Shown one piece after another: positions 24,001 to 36,000 of a DNA stretch of 64,000 nt. The first letter of the stretch is position 1. Every line of letters begins with the position of its first letter. This DNA is from Aspidiotus rigidus (Eukaryota > Arthropoda > Insecta > Hemiptera > Diaspididae): assembly GCA_035079385.1 (NCBI GenBank), contig JAVHKY010000003.1, forward strand, positions 10,457,501 to 10,521,500, in the 5' to 3' direction. Below the pieces are notes generated by a model that saw only the letters and a program-made list of their open reading frames with translations, was not told the DNA's origin and made no database searches. The position numbers and the translations under genes were made by a program.

Positions 24001-27000
24001 CAAAAATTAGGTGACCAACAGGCGTTTAAAAGGTCAAAGAATTCACCAAATTCACTATGAGGAGTACCATCACAGTCTACAAGCAGTTTGCCTATTTGTT
24101 GCATAGTGGTAGCCTTGGGAATCCCAAGGCTACCTTAATAGTTTAATACATCGCCTCACTCAGATCCCCTTGAGTGAGGTAGCGTTTAATAAGGAACTCG
24201 TGACGATAAAGCACTTGGCTAGAGTGAATCAGGTGAAAGTGGACATTGACCTCATGGTCCGTAGGAGACTTACAAGAAAAAGTCTCGACTCAACTACCTC
24301 CCTCCCCCGCCAGTTGCATCTTGATAGGCGTAAACGGTGGATTAGGATGCCGTTTTTGGGGAAGTTTTCTTCGGAGGTGAGCCGTGTCCTCCGTCCCTTT
24401 GGTTTCCGACCGGCGTTTTATAGTACCAATACGGTGAAGAGCCTCTTGGTCAAGTTAAAGGATCCGATTCCGATGGCCGAGAGGGAGGGTGTTTATAGGG
24501 TGGCCTGTGGTGATTGCCCGAGTGTGTACATAGGGATGACGAGCCGTCAATTCAAAATTAGAGTTGATGAACATAGAAAAGCATGGGAAAAAAGAAAAGT
24601 AGGGGAGTCGGCGTTTGCTGACCACTTAATCGAATGCGGTCATAGCCTCAAAGAGGGATCCGAAGTTCTCCTCCATAGGGAAAAATCTTATTTTAGGCGC
24701 TTGGCTTTGGAAGAAATTGAAATTCATCGTCACCGAAATATTAAAGACATTACCGTGGTGAACAGGTACGTTCCTGAGGAGGGATTGATTGAATTAGTCT
24801 ATGAGAATGATTCACATTTCGATGACTCGCTGGTTCAGTCATGACCTCCTCGTTCGTAGTTTCTTGTTCTCGTTGGTGTTGGGTTCAGTCGCTTTCTATA
24901 CCGTGAGAATGACTGTTTAGTCGAAAGCGCTCGGTCTGTTTATAATATTGTGCGGTTCTTGTATTGTTTCGTTACTCTCTTTGAGTATATTTCTCTATGA
25001 TGGATGACCGTAAAATTAAAAAACGTATTGATTCTATTAATGGTGCTGATACGGCATATTTAACGTTTTTGTTCAGAAAGTTCAGAACCCAACGGGTATC
25101 TTATTCGTCTCATATTTGGTTCCTTCGTAAATGCCTCCAACTCGATCTGAGGCCAAATTTTGTGAAATTTCAATTTTATTCCGATAGTGCTTTAACCACC
25201 AAGAAATTGGAAAACTTCATGACAAAGAAATGGATTCGTACTGAGTTGAGGAGGTGGCATAGTTTACTCAACGTTACCACCAGACTCAACCTCCTTGTGC
25301 ATTCGCGGCTGTCTAGCCTACTCCACCACGGTGAGTTCGATCCATTTATTCATTCCATAAATGAGGTTTGTCGTGAATTTGAGTTGAAACTAAAAGAAAA
25401 GAAAAATCGGAAGCTTACCTCCCTCCTAAGTTCTAAGATGAGGGATGACGAATTAGATCTAGGTGACGATGGAATCATCCAACAGTTTCAGCCCCGTGTC
25501 ATAAATCATAGTAACACTGAGTTCAACCGTGATGAGATGACACTCCTAGAGAAGGGATTGAAGTTCGGGCTCCCCCTGTTGTGGAAATACGAATTTACAT
25601 TCGAAATTCGGGTTTCTACCACGTTACGTCTTTTTTCGTTTCTCTTTTCTGTTGGCTGTTCGTGTTGCAACGAAAAACGTGCATCAACTGTCACCCCTCT
25701 TTCTAATCGCGATCGCGAACGAATTAAATGAACGCGAACGACTCTCATCCCTTCAACTCTAAATTATATAAACACTTGTACGGACGGGCTCCGGGCACTT
25801 CTCTCGACTTCTGCTATTCTAGCTTCTCCTTTCTTACCGAGCTCTAGTCTCCACGACGAACCCGCGTTGGGAGACGACAGCCTTCCTTCTTCTCCGATAG
25901 CTTTTTTCTTCTTCTTCGTACGCCTTTTCACTGCCTTACTCCGTCTAGAATCTCCGCGACGAACCCGCGTTGGGAGACGATAGCTTTCCTTCTTCTTCGT
26001 ACGCCTTTTTCACTGCATTACTCCGTCTAGAATCTCCGCGAGGAACCCGCGTTGGGAGACGATAGCTTTCTTTCCTCTTTGCTTTTTCACTGCAATCCTC
26101 CGTCTAGAATCTCCACGACGAACCCGCGTTGGGAGACGATAGCTTTCCTTCTTCTTCGTACACTTTTCTCACTGTATTCATCCGTCTAGAATCTCCGCGA
26201 CGAACCCGCGTTGGGAGACGATAGTTTCCCTTCTTCTTCGTACACCTTTTTCACGTATTCATCCGTCTAGAATCTCCGCGACGAACCCGCGTTGGGAGAC
26301 GACAGTCGAAATCTTCCGAATAGGCCTCCACGACGAACCCGCGTTGGGAGACCTACTTTTCCCCGTTCACTGTACCCAATCATTTTTCCTCCTCGCTCCG
26401 TTTACTTCTCTCTCGTTCTCTCTCATTTCTCTTTCTCTTGATATTTCTTCTCCTCGCTAGAAAGATTGACAGCTTAAGTTAGTACGTATGTGATTACTAT
26501 CTGTTCTTTTTTCGACAATACAAGAATATTACTAAAAAAGCTCTATTCGAGTATAATTTGATTCGAAGTTCCGATTTAAATATAATGTCGAACTTTGGTC
26601 CGGCCGCGGACGCTTTTCGAAGCTTACGGAATCGAAGAGTTCCTCTCAACAATAATAGTGTCCAAGACTCCACCGTCAGGCGAGGTCTACGACATATGGC
26701 GCCCGAACAGGGACCTATCGGAGGTCCATTTCACCACCGAGAACTACTTCAGCCACCTTCCGAGTCGAGACAAATCGCACAGCAGAACGCTCATCATTCG
26801 CAGCGACGTGAGAATTCAAATTTTCCTCTGGCCAACCGCGAGGAAAATAATTCAGCTTTTCATCAGCCTATACGGCCTCTCGCTCGATCTGCCGAACCTA
26901 CTCCGATTCAACGCCTGAATCCGTCTCCGCGACCTGCATCCGCACCTGATTTCGGTCAAAGGAATCAGGATTCCGAAGAAGAAACCTTGTTCACCCAGTC

Positions 27001-30000
27001 TGAAGGTACCAGTGAGGATAGTGACTGGGAAAACCGTAGGCATAATCGCAACCGTTATAGAAATCACCCGAACACCGCCCGTCAACCTACGTTCCAACTT
27101 ACGGATGACCAACTTGGACGCCTCCTACAAGCCCGAAATACCAGCTACGCTCCACTTCGTCCTTCTCGCCGTCTGCCCACTTTCAGCGGTGAACTTATAG
27201 AGGATCCAGTTCGGTTTCTGGACACGTGCGAACGGATTTTTCGTGAGAGCCAAGTTCCAGAGGAAGAATGGTCTGGGTTAGCACAAGATCAACTTCACGG
27301 AAAGGCCGCAGCCTACTGGGTTACATATCAACACGCCTACCCCAACTGGGACACATTCTGTAATCGAATTTTACGTCGCTATAATGGAGAGACAGCTATC
27401 GCCCAAGTCTCTTCAGCTCTCTACAGTGAACGGCAAGAAGCTCAGAAACCAATCGATGCGTTTATTGCCAGAAAAATTCAACTATACACTCGCCTCTACC
27501 CCGGCACCGAGGAGCTCCCGCGATCTCTATTTCCACTCATCATCGAACAAGTTCACGCCAACGTTCGTCCCCATCTAATAGCCGGCAAACCGCAGACGGC
27601 CGAAGATCTACTAGACTTAGCTACAAGTTTAGAAAACACCTTGTCGATACGGCCGACCACTTCAAGGTTTCCAGAATCTTCCACTAGAACGCATGTGAGT
27701 ACAAATTCAACGTTGCCACAATGTAATCACTGTCCTGAACAGCATTTTCACAGAGACTGCCCAGTCTTCAAACAGAAGCTTGTCCAACGCAACACGGAGC
27801 CAGCAACTGGGCAGCATGGATTTGCACGCAGCGCGTCTCCTGTCCCTCAACGTAGTTCAGGCAAGGGCGGCCCAAACGTACTTCAAGGAAGCACTAGTCG
27901 AGCCCATACTATCAGTAGTATCCAGTTTGAACCGGTGATCTATGAGGTAGAAGACTCCGAGGAAACGTGCACCGACATAGTAAGCAGCCTTCCAAAAGGA
28001 AAAAAGAAGGCATCTGATCCACGAATTCCAGCCCAGCTAAACGAAAACGCCGGGGTCATTACAATAGACACCGCCGCTGGAGAAAATTACGTCGAACGCG
28101 ATCAAGTCCCCAACAATGCCGACATCGTTCCAGTCAAGCCAACCGTTCTTCAGAGTGACGGAAAAACCCCACTGCAAGTTCTCGGAAGCACACAAGTCCA
28201 ACTTACTATCGCGTCATGGACAGAAACTACAGCGTTCTGGGTAGTAGAATCACTTGCCGAAGGAATTATACTCGGATATAATTGGTTAGAAGAGCACGCT
28301 TCAGTGATTGACACCCAACGGAAATGCTTAACATTCGGCCTATACGAGCGATACACGATTTACTGGATGCAAGCGACACCCCTGCCAAGAAATATTGATA
28401 TGAAATGGACTCTAGACCTGAAAACCGATCTATCTCCAGGAAACCGCGCAAAATTAATGACTATCCTCGAGAAAAATGCAGAGGTTTTTCGCGAGACGCC
28501 GATTCTAACCCAAACTCACAGCATCAAACATGATATCATTGTCACCACGGAAGCGCCGATTCGCACCAAGCCGTACCCCTGCTCAGAAGAAAAGCGCCGC
28601 ATCATTGACGAACAGATTTCAACTATGTTACAGCAGAATATCATCGAGCCTACCACCTCTCCTTATCAGTCAACGATTGTGATAGTCCAGCGTCCGGATA
28701 AAGAACCTCGTTTCTGCGTGAACTATCGAAAGCTCAACTCATTCACAATAGATGACAACTTCCCAATGGGAAATGTACCAGAAATGTTACGACACATCAG
28801 CACAGCGCGCATTTTCACAAAGCTAGACTTACGAAAAGGCTATTGGCAGGTTTTACTCACGTCTCGAGCTAAACCTTTTACGGCGTTTGCGACTCCCTCC
28901 GGTGCTACGTACCAGTTTCGAGTAATGCCATTTGGTCTTAAAAATGCTCCGGCCACATTTCATCGTCTTATGTCCCAAGAAGTACTCACGGGGCTACTCG
29001 GAAAATTTGCGCTCGTTTATTTCGACGACATCTTGATATTTTCCTACGATGAAGAAGCACACCTTTTCCACCTGAGTCTTGTATTAGAACGTCTTAAACT
29101 GCATGGCCTAGTCGTCAACTTGCAGAAATGTCTTTTTGCCAGCATTTGTGTAACTTTTCTGGGAATAACAGTCAACTCTACTGGAAATTTTCCGCAATCA
29201 GAGACGCTGACCGCGATTCTTAACAAGGCTACTCCCAAAAGCAAGAAACAGTTACAGTCTTTTTTAGGACTGTGTGCATGGGTTCGAGACTACGTCGACA
29301 ATGCGGCCGAGATCCTGGCTCCTCTAAATGAAATACTGAAGAATAAAAGGTGGAAATGGCCAGCTGCAGCAGACCATGCTTTTGAACGAGCAAAACTCTG
29401 TTTTTCAAACCTCCGACCTCTTGCGCGTCCCGATTTTTCGCGCCGATTCTTTCTGCAAACGGACGCCTCAAAGATTGGAGCCGCAGCCGTACTTTACCAG
29501 CTCGAGGATGATAATCACACAAAGCGCATTGTATCCTACGCTAGTGCAAAGTTCAATCCAACTCAACAGAAATGGCATTCGAATGAGCAAGAATGTTTCG
29601 CAGCCCTTTGGGCGATGAAGAAATATAGAGTGTATTTAGAAGGGAAACCATTTATCCTGAGAACTGATAATAAACCACTGACATGGTTACTCAATATTCA
29701 AGAGGAGAAGACAAAGTTCATGAGGTGGACTCTACAATTTCAAGAGTTCAATTTCTCTATCGAACATGTGACAGCAAAAGAAAATATGTTGCCCGATGCG
29801 CTCTCCCGACTTCCAGAAAATACACTCGAAATCAGCTCTGTAGATGAACCTGACCGGTTGATGCCTATTTTCGATACCGTCTCCCTTATCCTTGAGACTG
29901 TGAAAATAGCTCAGGAAGAAGATGCAGATATTCAGAATATCATCACAGAATTGTCCGCGCTTCAGAATAAACCCGCCGAAACCATTTCTACCAAGGAAAG

Positions 30001-33000
30001 AAAACTACTCAGCCAATGGAAACTCGATCACGGTTACCTCTATCGAACAAAACGTGATACGGAAAAACTTCTTGTACCAACGTCCGCTGTCCTGCACGTG
30101 TGCGAATATTTTCACGATGATCCACTAGCAGGCCACCCCGGCAGTGCAGAAACAGTTCGAGCCGCCGCCGAATCATTTTTCTGGCCTACTCTTATCTCGG
30201 ATGTCAGAAATTACGTCAGAGAGTGCTTAATATGTCAACAAAGCAAGCCAGGATCAACTCATGTAAAAGCCCAACTACATCTTCGTCAACCGACCGAGCC
30301 ATTCGAAACACTCAGTATCGATTTCATGGGACCTTATCCTCGAACGCCACGCGGCCATACACATCTACTAACGGTGGAAGATATGTTTACGAGATGGTTG
30401 GAAGCATATCCGCTACGCAACACGACTACACGAGATGTCATACGCCAACTCGAAAATCAGTTTTCCTCTCGTTTTGGATATCCGAAAGATATAGTTTCAG
30501 ACTCAGGCCCTCAATTTCGGAAAGCATGGGAAAACTATTGTAATCGACTTCAAATAAACGCTGAAAAAATACCTATCTACCATGCGCGCGCGAATCCTGT
30601 GGAACGTCAGAACCAGAATATAAAAGTCGGCTTGCGTATACGACTGAATAAATTAAAACACAATAAATGGGACGAACAAGTGAATAATATCCTGTTTTGT
30701 CTACGTCGACGCGTAAACCGTGCCATCGGTCACTCACCATCACAGGTTTTATTCGGAGTCACGATTCGTCGTCCGGGTGAATGGAACACCGTTACAACTA
30801 ACGCATCTACGAAGACCCTCGTACAAATAAGGGATCCAGCAAAAAACGTACAACACCGATACATGTTAGCTACGAATAACGCTTCCGCCGTTAGCCGGAA
30901 TCTTTTCCAGGTCGGGCAATCGGTACTTGTAAAAAATCATCCTCTATCGAAGAAAATCGAACAAAAACATGCCGGTTTTTGTGTTAAGTGGCAAGGGCCA
31001 TATATTATTGAAGAAGAAACGAGTCCCGACATTTTTACAGTCCGAGGAAACGAGGCTATACCGTTTAAAATACATGGAGATCATATAAAGACATTCCATC
31101 GACGGAACTGAATATTTTCCGCCTGAACTACAATTACTATTTCGATGTTCAATCAGTTCCTTATAATCAGTCATTCAAATAACAACTCTCCGTCATACTC
31201 TCTCGCGGCTACTTCAGTTCATTATGTCCAAAAAAAACCGCGGAGCACACCATAAACAAAAACGTCAGTTGAGATTCTGCAAGAGAAAAGCTGCCAAAAC
31301 GCCAATACCAACTCTACCAAGTTTGAAAGTCGAAATTCCGCTCTCCAAACTAATTCGAAAATACTCCGCGCCGAATTTTTTCTTTTCGGATAGCACCATC
31401 GAGAAATTATCTCAACCAGAACCGAAAGCGCGACCATCAATGACGAAAATTACCACTGAGCCAACCAACGCAACTTTACCTAGGCAAATGAATTCACACC
31501 ATCTACCACCATGTACTTTTCAACTGCCAAAGAGGAAGAAATTGAAGCCAAATCCACCGTCATTCTCCACCCTCATTCCAATAAAAACATCACCACCTTC
31601 TAAAGCTGAAAGAATACTTCGATACATGGCATGGACTAGGACAGCCACCGCTCAATCCATCAAAGATTTTCGTGACTTTGCTTCGAAAAAAATAAAAAAT
31701 ACCGCTGAGAGAAAAAATATGCATATTGGTCATACTTTTTTTTTTGTTCTTTGAATGATTAATAATAAGAATAAAATTTTTTCCTTTTCCTTGTCAATCA
31801 AAACATTTACATTAGAATTAAGCAACTTATTATTTCATTACACACTTAGTTTTTTTTTCAATACTCTTAATTCAATCCTCAGCAACTAATTATGTATTTG
31901 TATGAATATTTTTACGTTCTTAAATTAATTTTTTTTTCTAATTGTAATACTTTGAAATCATCTTCTATATTAATATGTCTCATTACGTACTTCTTAAATT
32001 AAATTTGTTTTAATTTTAATACTCGCAAACCATCTTCTATCCTAATAAGTGTCATTTTTTTCTGTACTTTATTTTTTATGTTTTTGCAACTTTTACTTAT
32101 TCGCTTTTTAGAACAGTTTTTTTTGTCGTTTTTTCTAACTCGTAATTAGAATTACGGTCAAATCTTATCTTTTTCCCTTTTTTCTTCAAATGTAAGTTTT
32201 CAATTAAGTAGATTACTCATTTCTCATCATAACATTTTATTACCTATTAACAGCTGTTGCCAATCTACTAACTCCTCATATCTGACATTTCAGGTCATTT
32301 TCTGCTTACCTCGACCAAATTCACTCTCCTCACTCCAGTTTATACAGATCCTGTGTCATTTTTCCCCTTGTGGAAGATGAGTGACAGTTCCCGCAAAATT
32401 CAAGGGGGCGGATGTTGTGGAAATACGAATTTACATTCGAAATGCGGGTTTCTACCACGTTACGTCTTTTTTCGTTTCTCTTTTCTGTTGGCTGTTCGTG
32501 TTGCAACGAAAAACGTGCATCAACTGTCACCCCTCTTTCTAATCGCGATCGCGAACGAATTAAATGAACGCGAACGACTCTCATCCCTTCAACTCTAAAT
32601 TATATAAACACTTGTACGGACGGGCTCCGGGCACTTCTCTCGACTTCTGCTATTCTAGCTTCTCCTTTCTTACCGAGCTCTAGTCTCCACGACGAACCCG
32701 CGTTGGGAGACGACAGCCTTCCTTCTTCTCCGATAGCTTTTTTCTTCTTCTTCGTACGCCTTTTCACTGCCTTACTCCGTCTAGAATCTCCGCGACGAAC
32801 CCGCGTTGGGAGACGATAGCTTTCCTTCTTCTTCGTACGCCTTTTTCACTGCATTACTCCGTCTAGAATCTCCACGACGAACCCGCGTTGGGAGACGATA
32901 GCTTTCCTTCTTCTTCGTACACTTTTCTCACTGTATTCATCCGTCTAGAATCTCCGCGACGAACCCGCGTTGGGAGACGATAGTTTCCCTTCTTCTTCGT

Positions 33001-36000
33001 ACACCTTTTTCACGTATTCATCCGTCTAGAATCTCCGCGACGAACCCGCGTTGGGAGACGACAGTCGAAATCTTCCGAATAGGCCTCCACGACGAACCCG
33101 CGTTGGGAGACCTACTTTTCCCCGTTCACTGTACCCAATCATTTTTCCTCCTCGCTCCGTTTACTTCTCTCTCGTTCTCTCTCATTTCTCTTTCTCTTGA
33201 TATTTCTTCTCCTCGCTAGAAAGATTGACAGCTTAAGTTAGTACGTATGTGATTACTATCTGTTCTTTTTTCGACAATACAAGAATATTACTAAAAAAGC
33301 TCTATTCGAGTATAATTTGATTCGAAGTTCCGATTTAAATATAATGTCGAACTTTGGTCCGGCCGCGGACGCTTTTCGAAGCTTACGGAATCGAAGAGTT
33401 CCTCTCAACAATAATAGTGTCCAAGACTCCACCGTCAGGCGAGGTCTACGACACCCCCTCTAAAAAATCAGGAGACGTTAGCAAATGTTGTAGCTGATTT
33501 AGCTATAAAAATCGGCCCTGGTGTAAATACCCAGAAAAAATGTGCGGAAATTGTTCGTAACACCCCCCTCCCCCGCATAAGTGAAGCTGGGAGTGAATTG
33601 ATAGTGGGTCTGAGGAGGAAGATTAAGGAGGAAAAGCTAGTTATTACCAAAGCTGACAAAGGGAATACCGTCGTAGTGATGAATAAGGCTTCCTACGTCT
33701 CTAAGGTTTACGAGGTACTTGGCCAATGTGGGGCTAAGGAGGCCCCCCTCTTCGATTTTCCAAAATTCGTTAAAGAGGCTAGAAAACTTATTAATGGTAG
33801 TGAGGTAATCATTAAGAGCCCATCTCTAAAGAAAGCTATCTTGGAGCCGAATCCCGCTCCTCCCCTCCTTTACGGGCTGCCGAAGGTACACAAAGAAAAT
33901 GTGCCGATGCGGCCGGTTGCTTCCTTCGTTTCCTCCCCTACATACTCCCTCGCTAAGTTCCTCGATAGTTGGTTCAAAGCTCGTGTGGAGGCTGAGTCTC
34001 CCTATTCAGTAAAGAATTCGAGCGCCCTGGCTGAAAAATTGAAGGACACAATCCTTCCTCCGGGTTCAATTCTGTGCTCGTTTGATGTCGTTGGGCACTT
34101 TCCTAACATTCCCAAGGCTACCACTATGCAACAAATAGGCAAACTGCTTGTAGACTGTGGTACTCCTCATAGTGAATTTGGTGAATTCTTTGACCTTTTA
34201 AACGCCTGTTGGTCACCTAATTTTTGTAAGTTCGATGGTAAATATTTCGAGTTCCCTGAGGAGGTAGGGATCCCTATTGGTTCCCCTTTAGGCTCTCTTA
34301 TTTCGGAGGTCTTTATGTCTAAATTTGAGGCCGACCTGTTTTCCTCGGGCCAGGTGTTTTTGAATCACGTTTTCTATTGGCATAGGTACGTAGATGACAT
34401 ATTGTGTGCGTGGACCGGTCCCGCGGAGCTCCTTAGTGAGTTTCTAGCATATTTAAATAGTTTATATCCGTCCATCAAGTTCACTCTTGAAGTTGGCGGC
34501 TCATCAATAAATTTTTTGGACATAACCATATCCGTCATTGACGGTGTCCATGATTTCGGTATTTACCGGAAAAGTACTTCGACCGATATTACTATCCACG
34601 GGTCGTCTTTCGTACCTTTTGCCCATAAAGTTGCCACATTTAATAGTTTAATACATCGCCTCACTCAGATCCCCTTGAGTGAGGTAGCGTTTAATAAGGA
34701 ACTCGTGACGATAAAGCACTTGGCTAGAGTGAATCAGGTGAAAGTGGACATTGACCTCATGGTCCGTAGGAGACTTACAAGAAAAAGTCTCGACTCAACT
34801 ACCTCCCTCCCCCGCCAGTTGCATCTTGATAGGCGTAAACGGTGGATTAGGATGCCGTTTTTGGGGAAGTTTTCTTCGGAGGTGAGCCGTGTCCTCCGTC
34901 CCTTTGGTTTCCGACCGGCGTTTTATAGTACCAATACGGTGAAGAGCCTCTTGGTCAAGTTAAAGGATCCGATTCCGATGGCCGAGAGGGAGGGTGTTTA
35001 TAGGGTGGCCTGTGGTGATTGCCCGAGTGTGTACATAGGGATGACGAGCCGTCAATTCAAAATTAGAGTTGATGAACATAGAAAAGCATGGGAAAAAAGA
35101 AAAGTAGGGGAGTCGGCGTTTGCTGACCACTTAATCGAATGCGGTCATAGCCTCAAAGAGGGATCCGAAGTTCTCCTCCATAGGGAAAAATCTTATTTTA
35201 GGCGCTTGGCTTTGGAAGAAATTGAAATTCATCGTCACCGAAATATTAAGGACATTACCGTGGTGAACAGGTACGTTCCTGAGGAGGGATTGATTGAATT
35301 AGTCTATGAGAATGATTCACATTTCGATGACTCGCTGGTTCAGTCATGACCTCCTCGTTCGTTGTTTCTTGTTCTCGTTGGTGTTGGGTTCAGTCGCTTT
35401 CTATACCGTGAGAATGACTGTTTAGTCGAAAGCGCTCGGTCTGTTTATAATATTGTGCGGTTCTTGTATTGTTTCGTTACTCTCTTTGAGTATATTTCTC
35501 TATGATGGATGACCGTAAAATTAAAAAACGTATTGATTCTGAAGTTGGTTGCTTACATATTTCATGTCGATCATGCCAATGACTTCTCCTTGTTCAAACG
35601 GAGTCAATTGATCGAATTTCTTCTTCTCCCCACACACTTCCTGAATGCAAGTTTTTGATAATGATTCTTTTGTCTGAAAATTCAAACCAAAATAGAAATA
35701 TTATTATTTCATGAATTAAATGATTATTTTTATGAATGTGTTAGAACATTATTTTGAGAATTATTATTATTATGGTGGCTGGGGTCCCCTATAGCCACCC
35801 TGATAGTTGAATTTTACTCAGCTCCAAAAATCCTGAATTTTGATACCCATATTGTTCTAGAAATTCGGAGGGGAGGGACAAAAAATGTTTTCCGCGCTTC
35901 GAGCGCCTTTGGGTCGATAATATTTCTCGGCAGAGTTGGCAACCCTGCCCCCATTCACCATTTAGCTGTAAATCCAGTGTCAGTACTGTCGGAGTCTTCG

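Larger units (their letters stand above)
20330..24121. repeat. Inverted duplication, arm A
   Basis: The segment is repeated in reverse complement at 34109-44945, where a copia insertion adds about 7 kb. Arm A begins at taactgctatacttg (20330) and ends within agccttgggaat (24121). It holds the Polinton fragment, exons 5-7 of the host gene and an inverted Penelope fragment. Exons 5, 6 and 7 look identical between the arms; a noncoding stretch near 22300 has two mismatches in about 90 bases. The duplication is recent. Confidence 0.92.
25577..33453 (+). mobile_element. Ty3/gypsy LTR retrotransposon with intact Gag-Pol
   Basis: The 7.9-kb element has LTRs starting TGTTGTGG and ending CTACGACA, a PBS, a long single Gag-Pol frame, a second small ORF, and a purine-rich tract before the 3' LTR. 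It is flanked by a C run consistent with a 4-bp duplication. The near-identical LTRs and open frame indicate a young, possibly mobile, copy. Confidence 0.93.
24122..35540 (+). mobile_element. Tandem Penelope-like element array carrying a gypsy insertion
   Basis: A partial 3' copy (24122-24996) is followed head-to-tail by a full copy whose ORF starts at 24997, is split by the gypsy element (25577-33453), and ends at 35349. The sequence after the ORF (35350-35540) repeats 24845-25035, including the first codons of the ORF. This is the pseudo-LTR arrangement typical of Penelope elements. A palindrome, gtagccttgggaatcccaaggctac, marks the junction at 24110-24134. Confidence 0.9.
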
